This document shows positions 12,634 through 22,700 of a stretch of 38,789 nucleotides of DNA, piece after piece; position 1 is the first letter of the stretch, and every line of letters begins with the position of its first letter. The DNA comes from a virus. A program made the translations under genes and the position numbers. The DNA is taken from positions 1 through 38,789 of IMG/VR virus record IMGVR_UViG_3300020583_000023; one strand, 5' to 3'. The notes below the pieces were generated by a model. It had not been told where the DNA came from. It did not search any database and saw only the letters and a program-made list of their open reading frames with translations.

Positions 12634-13677
12634 CTAAAGCCCGGCCCAGTGAGGGAGGATCAGCTTCAGGGTGCCGTCGTGCGCGAACGGGCCAGACGCC
12701 CAGCCGCTCGACAAGCTGTCGACCACCTCGTAGTTGGCCCACAGCGCGATCTGCGACTGCTTCTTGCACCACGGGTAGAACCGCATGATCCGCTGGAGTT
12801 GCATCGCCTCGTCGGCTGCGCGACTCAGGTACTCGTAGCCGGCCGGGTTCGACGGATCGGCCGGGTTATAGGCCGGGGACCGGCCGACGTGGAAGATGTA
12901 GCCGCCCTCAGTCAGGAACAGGTTGGGACGCCACGAGCCATGCAGCCGCAGCAGCTTCATCGCCGCGAGCGCGGTCCGCGTCATCCGCGCGCCGCCGTTC
13001 ACCAGGTCGTAGTAGTGGTGCATTGCGACATCCACTCGGACGCCCTTCGGCGGTGCGTATCCCCAGAGATACTTCAGGCAGTTCGGCGTCCCCCAGAACG
13101 TCGCCTCCGCCGGCCCGAGCAGGTGCGTTGAGCCGGTGCCCGACTTGAGCCCGGCCGCGTGCTCGGCGGCGTCTTTCATCAGCTGCGCGGACTCCGAGGC
13201 GCGGATCCTCGGACCGGCGGCCGACGCCAGCAGCGGGCCGCCGCGCAGGTAGGCCGCGAGCGCCTCCTTCGTGCCATCGTGGGCCGGGCGCATCGCGATC
13301 GCCTTGTCGTCGATGACCGCGGCGACCGAGAGCGATCGCGCTCTCGCGACAGCAGGCGCGAACGAAGGCTCGTTCGAGACGATGACGCTGCACTCCGGGT
13401 ACCGGTCGATCGTGTCGAACACCAGCTGACGACGCTCCGCGTAACCCCACCCGGGAGGCAGATCGCTCGACGTCACGCACACCATGCACCGCTTGCCGTG
13501 ACTGAGAGCCCACTGCACCGCCTCGTCCGACTGCTCCCACGCGCCCCATGTTGGTCCCCACGCCGGATTGCGCGCCCAGGTGATAACCGTGTCGACGTTG
13601 CCTGGCGTAGCTAGAAAGTCCTGTGTTGGGCCTGGGTTCGCGACGAGCCACTGGATGACGTTGATCGCCTTCAGCAC
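12634..13677 (-). CDS. Clan GH-A-like glycoside hydrolase (TIM barrel)
   Basis: This 347-residue protein has no signal peptide. It reads as a beta/alpha barrel with two acidic motifs in the clan-A positions: Asn-Glu in VIVSNEPSF (E103, acid/base candidate at the end of strand 4) and LFLTEGGY (E257, nucleophile candidate at strand 7). Barrel-type aromatic residues are frequent (WGTPNCLKYLWGY, MHHYYD). Family-level assignment is not possible by eye. It lies between the GH25 lysozyme and a membrane protein, so it may attack cell-wall or capsular glycans. The start is GTG 13677, just after the upstream stop. Confidence 0.7.
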   Translation of the reverse strand: MLKAINVIQWLVANPGPTQDFLATPGNVDTVITWARNPAWGPTWGAWEQSDEAVQWALSHGKRCMVCVTSSDLPPGWGYAERRQLVFDTIDRYPECSVIVSNEPSFAPAVARARSLSVAAVIDDKAIAMRPAHDGTKEALAAYLRGGPLLASAAGPRIRASESAQLMKDAAEHAAGLKSGTGSTHLLGPAEATFWGTPNCLKYLWGYAPPKGVRVDVAMHHYYDLVNGGARMTRTALAAMKLLRLHGSWRPNLFLTEGGYIFHVGRSPAYNPADPSNPAGYEYLSRAADEAMQLQRIMRFYPWCKKQSQIALWANYEVVDSLSSGWASGPFAHDGTLKLILPHWAGL

Positions 13678-13680
13678 GGC

Positions 13681-14721
13681 TCAGCCATTGAGGATCCGCT
13701 CGATCCGGTAGTGGCGCGGGCCCCATTTCAACTCCCCGGAACGCGCGCTGCCCCAGTGACCACCGGAGATCGTCACCAGTCGTCCGGCGAGCCACTGCAG
13801 GTTGCGGCGGTCGATCACGCACACGTGCCGACGCACGGGGTTCTTGCAGCCATGCGACCACCACGACTCGACGGTGAGGCGCTCGGAGATCTTGTGCGCG
13901 TACAGCTCGACTGGTTTCAGCGGGTAGATCGCGAACGGGCTGACCGTCGGCGCGGGGAACGCGAGCGCTTTCGAGAAGCCGCGCAGATCGATGCTCACGT
14001 CGCCGTATCCGAGCCCGGGGATTGACCGGTACGTGTATGGGGGGCTGTACCGCTGCCACGCGAGCACCACCGCCGCGAACGGCAGCGCGGCGAGCGACGG
14101 ACCGTAGTCGGCCTCCCACGCTTCCAGGCCGCCGGAGGCGCCGCCTGGCCAGGTGCCGGGCGCGGTGTAGATGATCGGCCAGACACCGAACGCTGCGTGG
14201 ATCGCGCGGGCGATCGGGACGGCGCACCCGAACGCGGACGGGACTTCCATATCCTCGACCGGTCGCAGCGCGTCACGGTCGCCCCTGAACCCCACGCTGT
14301 TGAGCACGGACACGAACGACGGTCCCTCCGAGCAGCCGCGCACGAACCAGTACCCGGCCCACGGGATATGTAGCGCCCGCAGCGAGGCGACGTTGTAAGC
14401 GAAGTCGGGGTCCTCGAAGTTCGACTCGCCTGCCTTTGCGACCGCCGCACAGATCGAGCTCGAGGCCGCCGCCCAGTCCGGATGGCCCTGATAGGAGGAG
14501 ACGTCGGGGAATAGACAGCCGGCCACTGGTTTCGTGACGCCGGATGGCTTCAGGTTCTGCAGCGCATGGTTTGGATGCGGCACGGCGCCGGACGCACAGC
14601 CCATGAACGAGCGCCCAGGCGGGCACAGTTCGGTTAGCTTCGAACGATGTGCGGTTGAGCCGCAGCCGACGATCAGCAGCGCGGCGATGAGAGCGCCCGT
14701 GAGCGCAGCGATTCGTCGCAT
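13681..14721 (-). CDS. GH25 lysozyme with lipoprotein signal (endolysin candidate)
   Basis: This is a 346-residue protein. Residues 1-20 form a signal peptide with lipobox IVGC (C20). The GH25 domain starts near residue 68: FPDVSSYQG (D73) matches the D-x-S-x-x-Q motif, EDMEV (D157, E159) matches the catalytic D-x-E, and LAWQRYS and VSIDLRGF match later strands. GH25 enzymes cut the glycan backbone of peptidoglycan. The C-terminal 80 residues (ESWWSHGCKNPVRR ...) may bind the wall. A lipid anchor on an endolysin is unusual and implies export by the host and tethering to the membrane. AGGAGG precedes ATG 14721 by nine bases. Confidence 0.85.
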   Translation of the reverse strand: MRRIAALTGALIAALLIVGCGSTAHRSKLTELCPPGRSFMGCASGAVPHPNHALQNLKPSGVTKPVAGCLFPDVSSYQGHPDWAAASSSICAAVAKAGESNFEDPDFAYNVASLRALHIPWAGYWFVRGCSEGPSFVSVLNSVGFRGDRDALRPVEDMEVPSAFGCAVPIARAIHAAFGVWPIIYTAPGTWPGGASGGLEAWEADYGPSLAALPFAAVVLAWQRYSPPYTYRSIPGLGYGDVSIDLRGFSKALAFPAPTVSPFAIYPLKPVELYAHKISERLTVESWWSHGCKNPVRRHVCVIDRRNLQWLAGRLVTISGGHWGSARSGELKWGPRHYRIERILNG

Positions 14722-14774
14722 GGTGGAAACCTCCTGGATGGTTGGGAACGGGCCGCTACGCGGCCGACAGACGG

Positions 14775-15272
14775 TCAGGCGTCCGGTTTCGGCCTGTCCG
14801 CCCGACGGCGGCCGCCTACGCGGCGTTGCAAGTCATTGACCTGCCGGGTCATCTCGTCGATCTGAAGCTCGAGCTTCGCTCGCGTCTTGAGCGCCTCATC
14901 CAACCGTTTCTGCAATCGGTCGCGCTCGCCGTTCGAGTGCTCCAGTGCGCTTTCGAGAACGGCGATCCGTTCGTTCGATTCGGCGAGCTGTGATTGCAGC
15001 TCCGCGATCGCTTGCTTCGCCGCCTCGAGCTCCGCGACGTACCGGCCGAGCGCCTGATCCAACGCTTGCACAGCCTTCTGCGCCGCAGACGCCTCCATCT
15101 CCTCGCGCTGCGCCCCGGCGACCGTCCTCGCGCGCCGCCATGAGACAGCGGCGGCGATGATCGCAATCAGCGCGGCGACCCCTTCGATCAGCGTGAGGAT
15201 GTTCAGGCTCTCGGTCGTCGGCGGTGACGACAAAGCACCGACGATCAGCCCAACGACAATCCCGAGCCTCAC
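14775..15272 (-). CDS. Membrane-anchored coiled-coil protein
   Basis: This 165-residue protein has two hydrophobic stretches (LGIVVGLIVGALSS, then ILTLIEGVAALIAIIAAAVS) up to residue 44, then a long coiled coil from about 60 to 150 (VAELEAAKQAIAELQSQLAE ... RLDEALKTRAKLELQI) with regular heptads, and a basic end. It may span membrane and cytoplasm or periplasm in the way of an i-spanin-like or scaffold protein; this is inference. It overlaps the upstream gene by ATGA (15269-15272), so the two membrane proteins are probably made together. Confidence 0.7.
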   Translation of the reverse strand: MRLGIVVGLIVGALSSPPTTESLNILTLIEGVAALIAIIAAAVSWRRARTVAGAQREEMEASAAQKAVQALDQALGRYVAELEAAKQAIAELQSQLAESNERIAVLESALEHSNGERDRLQKRLDEALKTRAKLELQIDEMTRQVNDLQRRVGGRRRADRPKPDA

Positions 15273-15772
15273 GGGAGCGCTGCCCGGCAGTCAAGATTGA
15301 CGAGCCGGGTCAGCGGCGGCAGATACCTCGAAGTCCACATGTTCGCCGCGTTCTCACTCAACCGCGTCGACGCGGCCGCCGCGGCCTCCAGGTCAGGGAG
15401 CGGGATCACGCGCTCGATGTCATGCAGCAGTCGCGGCGTGATGCTCTGGTGCGCCTGCTGCACCCGCAGCTGCGCGTCCGACTGGATGAACCGGCCGAAG
15501 ATCCCCGCGAACGTCTGATCCAGATTGCAGTCGTACACCGCCCAGCTGCGAGCCTGCGACTCCGTGTTGTGATGAATCAGCAGCCCGACCGGCACCGCGA
15601 TCGCTATCGCCGCGATACTCGATGCCGCGAACCCGACCAAGAACGCCCAAAACAGAGCGTGGCGATTCACGGCCGCCGCCCCGGCTTTCGCAGCATCCGC
15701 AGCGACGTCCTGTAGTTCGCCGCGGGTGAGCTGAACCAGCTCGTCGTCTCCCGGCTCGTGTGTCTCGTTCAT
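15269..15772 (-). CDS. Single-pass membrane protein with extracellular domain
   Basis: This 167-residue protein has an acidic N-terminus (MNETHEPGDDELVQLTRGEL), one hydrophobic helix at about 40-66 (ALFWAFLVGFAASSIAAIAIAV), and a C-terminal domain of about 100 residues with two cysteines (YDCNLD and NLDCRAAL) that could form a disulphide outside the cell. It is encoded between the tail-tip genes and the lysis cluster and coupled to the coiled-coil membrane protein. No family is recognised; an envelope role during lysis is a guess from place and topology. Confidence 0.65.
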   Translation of the reverse strand: MNETHEPGDDELVQLTRGELQDVAADAAKAGAAAVNRHALFWAFLVGFAASSIAAIAIAVPVGLLIHHNTESQARSWAVYDCNLDQTFAGIFGRFIQSDAQLRVQQAHQSITPRLLHDIERVIPLPDLEAAAAASTRLSENAANMWTSRYLPPLTRLVNLDCRAALP

Positions 15773-15817
15773 GGTCCCTTCCCGATCGTGGGTTCCCGGC
15801 CCGCTAGAAGAGAGCGA

Positions 15818-16939
15818 TCAGTCGATCGTGAACCGAACAACGTCGAGCATCAGATAGTCGCCGGATGCCGGGATCTGGCCGAGGTTCACGTCGCCACTCG
15901 CGTCGGGCTGAACGAGGATTTGGTACGGGCTGATGCTGTAGGGCGCCACGAATTCGGCTTGCGCCGACGGTCGCGCGCCCGCTGGCAGCGTCGCGCACGA
16001 GTAGCCGCCGCTGCCATTCGAGGTGACACAGCCTCGCAACCACACCTCGTCGTTGCGAGCCCGATACGCGCCCGTCAGGAACGGCGACCCCTTGTCGCTA
16101 TAGCCGGAGGTGTACGGCAACGGGAGCCAGCCCGTGTCGCGAGCACCCTCGACCATCAGCCATGAGACCCCGTTCGACTGGAAAGCCACGAACGATCCGT
16201 ACACGCCCTGGTTGATGCTCGGCCGTCCGGCTGTGTCGCCCGGCCCCCAGATCTCGGCGCCACCACCGTCGATCACGACGGGCGACGACGGGGAGCCGTA
16301 CGCCAGCACTCCTACCAGGGCGCCGGCTTCGAGCGGCGGCAGCGTGACCGTGAATCCGGCTCCTGCCGTGATCATTTGGCCGGGCTGCGCTTGAATCGAC
16401 TCGAACGTGCCGAACACGATCTGCATGTCCGGTACTGATGAGATCTGCCGAGCGAAGCTCGCGATATCTCCAGTCACAATCGAGGTCGCGCCCGCGGGCA
16501 CCAGCACGTAGGCCAAGACGAGCGAGTTCGCCGGCAGCGTGGCAGCGCCGGTCAGGTTCACCAATGTCGCACCGGCGCTGGGCGTCCCCGGAACCACGGC
16601 GAGCTGCGCCAGGTTCGACGAGCCGACGTAGGCGGCGTCCTCAACCTGCGCGATCACAGTGTCAATCCGCGGGTTCGACGGGTCGGCCGTCCCGATCGCA
16701 AGGATCTCCGCCGCCTGGTTCTGCGTGTAATACGGGCCCTGCGAAGCGGCGTAGGTGCCGGGAATCCACGCCTGCCCCTCGGCGACTTGAACACTCATCG
16801 CGCCGGTCGGCGTGACCGCCAGGTCGCCCTCGTTGACGACGCCGCCGCCCGGCCACATCAGGCTGCCGACCGCCTCACGGAAGAACTGTGCGCCATATGT
16901 GCCGGCCTGCAGCACCCACGGTGGTGTCAATAGAGCCAT
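15818..16939 (-). CDS. Tail tip / tail fibre protein
   Basis: This 373-residue protein is rich in Gly, Ser, Ala and Thr. The N-terminus resembles the shared part of actinophage tail-tip proteins (PPWVLQAGTYGAQFFREAVG, then NEGDLAVTPTGAMSVQVAEG and NPRIDTVIAQVEDAAY). The rest is beta-rich with short repeats and a distinct C-terminal domain (GDYLMLDVVRFTID). Such proteins extend from the baseplate and bind the host surface. It follows other tail-tip genes. SD AGAAGG precedes ATG 16939. Receptor binding is the likely role but is not shown by a catalytic or sugar-binding motif. Confidence 0.75.
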   Translation of the reverse strand: MALLTPPWVLQAGTYGAQFFREAVGSLMWPGGGVVNEGDLAVTPTGAMSVQVAEGQAWIPGTYAASQGPYYTQNQAAEILAIGTADPSNPRIDTVIAQVEDAAYVGSSNLAQLAVVPGTPSAGATLVNLTGAATLPANSLVLAYVLVPAGATSIVTGDIASFARQISSVPDMQIVFGTFESIQAQPGQMITAGAGFTVTLPPLEAGALVGVLAYGSPSSPVVIDGGGAEIWGPGDTAGRPSINQGVYGSFVAFQSNGVSWLMVEGARDTGWLPLPYTSGYSDKGSPFLTGAYRARNDEVWLRGCVTSNGSGGYSCATLPAGARPSAQAEFVAPYSISPYQILVQPDASGDVNLGQIPASGDYLMLDVVRFTID

Positions 16940-16971
16940 CGAGCCTTCTTTCTTAGTGGCGTACCCATCGT

Positions 16972-17592
16972 CTAGGAGACCCCGACTGCAATCCAGTTGA
17001 AGTAATAGGTCGTGCTCGGGTCAAACGTGGCCTCGCCGAGGATCGCGGCACCGGTGATCACACTTGACCCGTCCACGCCGCCCGACCCCGAGGTTGAGCT
17101 GCCCGAGACCAGGAAGTTGCCGTCGATGGTCTGGGATCCGCCTCCAGACACTTCGATTGACCCGTCGCCCGATATGACAGGCGACAGCTCCAACGCCAGA
17201 TAAAAGTTCGTGTCCGCCGCTGCGTACTGGGCGTCATCAGCGAACCACGGCAGATCAGCGCTGGTCAGCGACGTGATCGTTTTCACGTACGCGAGACCGA
17301 ACCCGGTCGGTAGGCCGTGCGCGATGCCCGGGAGCTCGATGGACGTCGCGCCGTTGCCCGGGAAGTTGTAGGCGCCGAACCGGATAGCGACCGGCCCCAG
17401 CGCCGCCAGAGAGGCACCGATCGTGTCCAGCACCGTCTGCTGCTCGCGGACAATGTCCACGAGGAACTGGAGTGAGGCTGGGTTGAACCCGAGTGTCGTT
17501 CGCGCCCACGCCTCCAGCGCAGTGATCCGACGCTGAAAATCGTTGAGCTCCGCGGCGAACGCTTGGCGTCCCGGCGGTGGAGAACCAGGCAT
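16972..17592 (-). CDS. Minor tail protein with N-terminal coiled coil
   Basis: This 206-residue protein has an N-terminal helical region (FAAELNDFQRRITALEAWAR, then VDIVREQQTVLDTI) that looks like a short trimeric coiled coil. The following beta-rich part is Gly/Ser-rich (VSGSSTSGSGGVDGSS). The end, PSTTYYFNWIAVGVS, is hydrophobic and may be the knob. The place between hub and fibre genes suggests a fibre or adaptor at the tail tip. ATG 17592 overlaps the hub stop by one base (TGATG). No enzymatic motif is seen. Confidence 0.7.
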   Translation of the reverse strand: MPGSPPPGRQAFAAELNDFQRRITALEAWARTTLGFNPASLQFLVDIVREQQTVLDTIGASLAALGPVAIRFGAYNFPGNGATSIELPGIAHGLPTGFGLAYVKTITSLTSADLPWFADDAQYAAADTNFYLALELSPVISGDGSIEVSGGGSQTIDGNFLVSGSSTSGSGGVDGSSVITGAAILGEATFDPSTTYYFNWIAVGVS

Positions 17593-18758
17593 CAGGGCGG
17601 CGGTGGTGGCGGGATTATCTGAGCGGGCGGGATCGCGAGGTCGAACAGCAGCGTCGACACGCCCTTGTCAGCGACCGTGGCAGTCCAGTTCGTGATCCGC
17701 CACTCGAAACTCATCCCGTTCGGGAACCTAGGGTCGACGTTCATGCCGCCGCCGGCGAGCGGGTCGACCCTGAACAGCATGTCGTCACCCAGTGTGAACT
17801 CGTGAAACCCGATCGGCCCAGGATCACCATGACCGTTCTGGTCGGGGATCGCGATCGGAACCGTGATCGTCGGGGTCGTGACCGGGTAGCAGTAGATGCC
17901 GAGATCGCCGATCGCGATGTTCGCCAACGTGTCGTCGTCGAGAACCTGAGTGCGGGCGAACGCGCGCTCCAAGAGCGGATAGTCAGGAACATTTGCGGTC
18001 GCGACGACCGGGGCTGCGGATCCTGATGCGGTCTCGGTAACCGATGTCGCCTGCTGCGTGGAGTCCTCATCGTACGTCCAGTCGGTCGTGTCCTTGGACA
18101 GCACGGTGATCGTCTTGCCTTCGCGGCCTTGACGCGGATACCAGATGTTCATCGTCACCGACGGTGTCCGGGTGCCCGGCAGGTAGCGGACGTCAAAGCT
18201 GTAGTCGAACCCGAACGTGTAACCCATCTGCGACAGGATTTGCACGATCGCGTCAACCGTCTGCACCGCCTGCGACGAGTACGAGGGGGCGACGCTCTTC
18301 CCCGAGCCCGTCGGAGGCGTCAATGCGATCTGAATACCGCCCGCGACGTTCCCGACCGTGAGCGCGTCAGCGGTGACACGCTGAGCAATGAACATCGGGT
18401 CCGCGCCGTCCGCCCACGTGTTCGTGTAATCCTCGGCCTGCACCCGCTGCTGCGTGTACGACCCGAACTCCGACGCGCCGAGCTGCAAGACGGTCGAGCC
18501 GTGCGTGTACCGGCGCGTCCACAGGATGCCGCCCCACACCGGCTGGCCGAGAAAGTCAACGATCAGCATCGTCCGGCCGGGCGAGGTCGCGGCCTCCCAG
18601 TTGAACGCGTGGATTCTTGGGTCGCCGAGCTTCAACACGCCCTGCCACGGGCCAGGCTGATTCAGCTGCTTACCGAACGTAACCTGCTGATACGGCAGCG
18701 AGTCGAACTCTCGCATCGTCAGCAGATCGAACGCCCTGTATTTGAACGGGTTCGGCAT
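17592..18758 (-). CDS. Tail tip / baseplate hub protein
   Basis: This 388-residue protein follows the distal tail protein directly (TGATG overlap at 18758). It opens with FKYRAFDLLTMREFDSLPY and VTFGKQLNQPGPWQG, the pattern of siphovirus hub proteins (Gp37-like of actinophages) whose fold resembles gp27/Tal N-terminal domains. A C-terminal polyproline stretch ends the protein. It probably closes the tail tube and holds the fibre proteins. The central part (QTVDAIVQILSQMGYTFGF) agrees with the same family. Length fits. Confidence 0.75.
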   Translation of the reverse strand: MPNPFKYRAFDLLTMREFDSLPYQQVTFGKQLNQPGPWQGVLKLGDPRIHAFNWEAATSPGRTMLIVDFLGQPVWGGILWTRRYTHGSTVLQLGASEFGSYTQQRVQAEDYTNTWADGADPMFIAQRVTADALTVGNVAGGIQIALTPPTGSGKSVAPSYSSQAVQTVDAIVQILSQMGYTFGFDYSFDVRYLPGTRTPSVTMNIWYPRQGREGKTITVLSKDTTDWTYDEDSTQQATSVTETASGSAAPVVATANVPDYPLLERAFARTQVLDDDTLANIAIGDLGIYCYPVTTPTITVPIAIPDQNGHGDPGPIGFHEFTLGDDMLFRVDPLAGGGMNVDPRFPNGMSFEWRITNWTATVADKGVSTLLFDLAIPPAQIIPPPPPP

Positions 18759-19699
18759 CAGAGGCTCAGGTACCCGTCGGCGAGCTCGACTGTCAGGGTC
18801 GCTTCCTGGAATCCGTCGAACGTCACGAACTCGAGCACCGTCGGCCCCGGGGGACAGTTGAACCAGGTGTTGCCGAGCATTTCCGCGTTGCGGTAGCTGA
18901 TTCCCTGACTCGCGCCGGCCGGGAGCAGCACAACGGTTTGCGAGTCGGTGTCGATCGTCAACGTGTCCCCGGAATTCATGGTCACGTTGAACCCGAGCTG
19001 CGGCATGCCGGGCAGCGACATGTTCGTGATCAACGGATGCGTCGCAGGCCCCGTAATGATCAGCTTGGGGCGAACTTCGAACAGCCCGTTGTTGTAGACG
19101 GTGACTGTCGAGTCGTAGGTGCCGCCGCCGAAGTTGAGCGGGAACGAGATGTTGAACGTGGTGTGCTCTGGAACGGGAGGCAGCCCGACCTTCGTGCTTT
19201 TTGACGGGGCGGCGTACCAGCGCGGGTCTGTCGCGTGCAGGAGTGTTGTCGCGACGGTTCCGCCGGCGAGCACGCGGTTGATGTCGAGCGGGCAGTTGTG
19301 CTTCCGCGGGCGTGCCATGCAGGCGAACACGCCGGATGCCATTTGCAGCCAGAGCGGCTGTTCGGTCGCGCCGCCGGGTCCGAACACGCCGCCGAGCGCG
19401 CGAACGGCCTGATCCAGCGCGATCTGTTGCGCCGGGGTCGGTCGCATGCCCGTTGGAGCGCCCGGATAGCTGACCGACTGCACGATGGTGATGTCGCGGC
19501 CCGGGAGCACGTCGACCCCGGCGAACTCGCCCTGGTCCAGGGCGCGTTGCATGTCCGCGGTCGCGACATCCGGCATGTCCATCGTCAGCGTCTGCAACTG
19601 ATAAGGGCCGTTCGGTGCAAGGCCGCCGAACACGAGGCCGCCGAAGCTCAATTGCAGGAGACTCATCTCCGGCGGCGTCAACGACGGATCAGGAAACAC
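18758..19699 (-). CDS. Distal tail protein (Dit-like)
   Basis: This 313-residue protein lies just downstream of the tape measure, the conserved position of the distal tail protein. The N-terminus LLQLSFGGLVFGGLAPNGPY is a typical tail-component start (GL.FG ... Y.L), followed by a beta-rich core and a second beta domain (FNISFPLNFGGGTYDSTVTV ... LPAGASQGISYRNA). It should form the ring that ends the tail tube and carries the hub. A C-R-K-H-N-C loop at about 128-136 is unusual. It starts four bases after the tape-measure stop. Confidence 0.8.
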   Translation of the reverse strand: MFPDPSLTPPEMSLLQLSFGGLVFGGLAPNGPYQLQTLTMDMPDVATADMQRALDQGEFAGVDVLPGRDITIVQSVSYPGAPTGMRPTPAQQIALDQAVRALGGVFGPGGATEQPLWLQMASGVFACMARPRKHNCPLDINRVLAGGTVATTLLHATDPRWYAAPSKSTKVGLPPVPEHTTFNISFPLNFGGGTYDSTVTVYNNGLFEVRPKLIITGPATHPLITNMSLPGMPQLGFNVTMNSGDTLTIDTDSQTVVLLPAGASQGISYRNAEMLGNTWFNCPPGPTVLEFVTFDGFQEATLTVELADGYLSL

Positions 19700-19702
19700 G
19701 GT

Positions 19703-22700
19703 TTACGCGCCCACCGGGGTGGGGGTTGGCAGCGCGACGGGGAGGTTTCCGACCTTCAGCGCCCACCCAACCTCAGTCATCAGGCCGGCCGGCGTCATGT
19801 TCGCCCCGCCGCCGATCTCAAAAATGTATGTCGGCGAGTTCGTCGTCGTAGAGCTCGACGATGTTGAGGCGGTTGTGCTGGCAGCGTTCGCAGCCGCGTT
19901 CGCCTTGTCCAGAACAGCCTGCGCTTGCGCTTCCTGCACCGTGGCGGTTGCTTGCGCCTGCGCGAGCATGTAGTTCGCCTCGGCCTGCGCGAGCGCTGAC
20001 CCGGCCGCGGCCGCGTTCACCTTCTGCTGTGCCGCGTCGATCGCCTGATCGCTCGCCTGCGTCACCTCATCCAACGACGTCTGCGCCTGAGCGGCCGTCA
20101 ACGCCGCGCCGGTCAACCCGACCTCCGCCTGCTTGTCCAGGTACACCTTCGTTGCGTCCGTGATCTGGTCGGCTTGCAGCTTCGCGGTCGCGCCCAAGTC
20201 GGTCGCGGACTTGTTCAGCGCGTTCGTCCACGCCTTCGCAGCAGCCGCAGCGACAGCCGCAGCCTCCGCTTTCGCCTCGGCGGCCATCGCTTCTTTGTGC
20301 ACCTCGACCAGCTGCTTCGAAAGGCTCGCGAGCGCCGCCGAATGATCATGGTCAAGGTCACGCTCGAGCTTCCCGATCCCGGACAGGTGCACGGACTCGA
20401 GCGCTGATTTCAGCGAGGACAGCGAACCGGAATGGATCGCAGCCAGCAGCTTGTTCAGATCGGTCGTTCCGGCCTTCGCATCGGTGGTCTGCTTCTTGAG
20501 CTCGGCTGACTGCTTGCTGGTCTCTACGGTGAGCGCGGCGCGCTGGTTCGCGATCTCGATCTGCAGGCCGGCTCTCAGCTCGGCGATCACCCCGGCGTCC
20601 GCGGTCTTGGTGGCGGGGCTGACTCCCTTCGCGTGCTCCCCGGCTTGCAGGCTTGCGATCTCCTTGTCGATCGCGGCCTTCTCCTTGGCGATCAGGTCCG
20701 CGAGCTGCGCTTTCTCCATCGCGATCGTCTGCGCTGACAGAGGTGCGCCGGTTGTGCTGCCTGCGGGCAGGTTCGGGTGGTACGCCACGAAGCCGCCGCC
20801 GGCCAGTTCGGCTTTCACTTCGGCCGCGGTCATTTTCACGACGCCCTTGTTGACCTTGCCGCCCGACTCGAAGTACTGGCCGGCGATGTCGATGATCGCG
20901 TGACTGTTGCCGCCAGCGTTCGCGCGGTCGTATACCGTCACCCCACCGGCGGGTCCGGCGCCCTTGATGAGGTTTTGCGCGAGCCCGGTCGTTGTCTGCG
21001 GCCCGGGCAATGACACGCCGCCGGCGTGCAGGACTTGGGAGACGAACCCGGAGCAGTCAACGCCGATCTTTTTCAGTTCGGCTACCGGGTCCCAGCCGTT
21101 ATGACCGCCGCCCCACGTGTACTTGGTGCCGACGAGTGCGTTAGCGATGTTGAGCATCGCCGAGATCGCCCCGGTTGCTGCGCCGATCGCCCCGGTTCCA
21201 GCAGCCGTCCGTCGGTTCGTGTCGTACTTCGAGTACAGGTGCTCGCCGCCCTCGATCTGGGCTGCGTAGCCGGCGCCGGCCGGATTGCCGACCGTGCCCG
21301 TGTAGTAGCCCTCCAGTGCCGCGGTCTGGCTGGTCGAGTTCCCGAGGTTCGCGAGATAGTGAGCCTCCCCGAAGATCTGCGACTCGACTGCTGCTGTGCT
21401 CGTGCCGCGCTGCACGCCGTACTTCGCGGCGGTGCCCGGCTCGAACTGCGAGACGCCGAACGCGCCCGTGGACGACACTTCGCCCGGGTTCCCGGTGGAC
21501 TCCTGGTCGATCTGCGCCAGCAGCTCATCAACCGGAACCCCGTATTTCGCGGCCGCGGCCTGCGCGATCGCCGCCCACCGTGTCACCGACGCGGGCGCAT
21601 ACGGATCCTCCGCCGCCCTCATCAACGACGAGCCCTTGTAGCCGCCCGTGCTGGCACCCGCGATCGTTTCCGACCCGGCCTTCCCGAAATGCATGTTCAG
21701 CGCCGCGGTCAGCTTCTCCGTCGCCGCTGTGTGCCTGTCAGTCGAGACCGTGTTCTGATCGGTCGACACTCCGAGCTTCGCGATGTTCGCGCCGAGCCCC
21801 GCCGCCTGCTTCAGCGTCGGCCCGCCCGTCGTCGTCGCAGCATCACCAGGCTGATTGACCGGCCCCGCCGCAGTCGTCTCACCACCCGGCCCGAAATGGA
21901 TCGATCCCGTCTGCGCCCTGGGGTTGTAAACCTGCTGACCGGTCGCGGTGCTCGTGTAGTGCGCCTGCGCGTTCGGAGTTCCGAACGTGTTCAGGACGTA
22001 TCCGAGCCCGGCCGCGGCCGCCAACGGCCCGAGCAACGCCGTGAACGATGCGCCAGCCGCCGCATTCTCAGTCTCGATCGTGGTATCGGCCGCAGTTACC
22101 TCGCCGGCGAGCGCGGCCTCCGCGGTACCAACCTCAGTCGCTGCGGCACCGGCAGACACTCCGACGCCCTCAAACGACGTCGCGGCAGCGGTGTTCTCCC
22201 CTTCGATCGCGGTCGTCGACGTGCCGACCTCCGTCGCCTCGGTCGCAACCGACCCCGATGCCGCCTTTGTACTCGTGCCGACGTCCCCGGCCATCTTGCT
22301 CGCAGCCGCGGACTGCTGCCCGAACAGGCCGATCACCTTCGACACCGCCGTCTGCACCCCGGATGCGAAATCGGTGACGTGCCCCTTCGCGGTCACGAAC
22401 GACTCCGCGAACGCAGCCATCTTGTTGATCGTGAACACCGCGATCGCCGGCCCCAAAATCCCTGTGACAACAGCCGCCAAAGCGATCAGCGCGGCCTTGT
22501 GATCGGCAACAAACGACGTGGCTTTCGCGAACCAGCCGACCAATGTGGTGATCACCGGGATCAGCACCTCGCCGACCTTCGTCGCCAGGTCGCCGAATTC
22601 GGCCTCGAGCGTTTTCTCTTCGCCGTGCAGCGTGCTCGCCTGCTTAGCAGCCGCCGAGTGCGCCGCGCCCATCTGGTTGACGCTGTTGGTGGCCTTGTCG

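Noticed and set aside
12908-14227. 439-codon leftward frame spanning two lysis genes
   Set aside because: Arg-rich, without motifs, and it crosses the stop/start junction of two well-supported genes in another frame.
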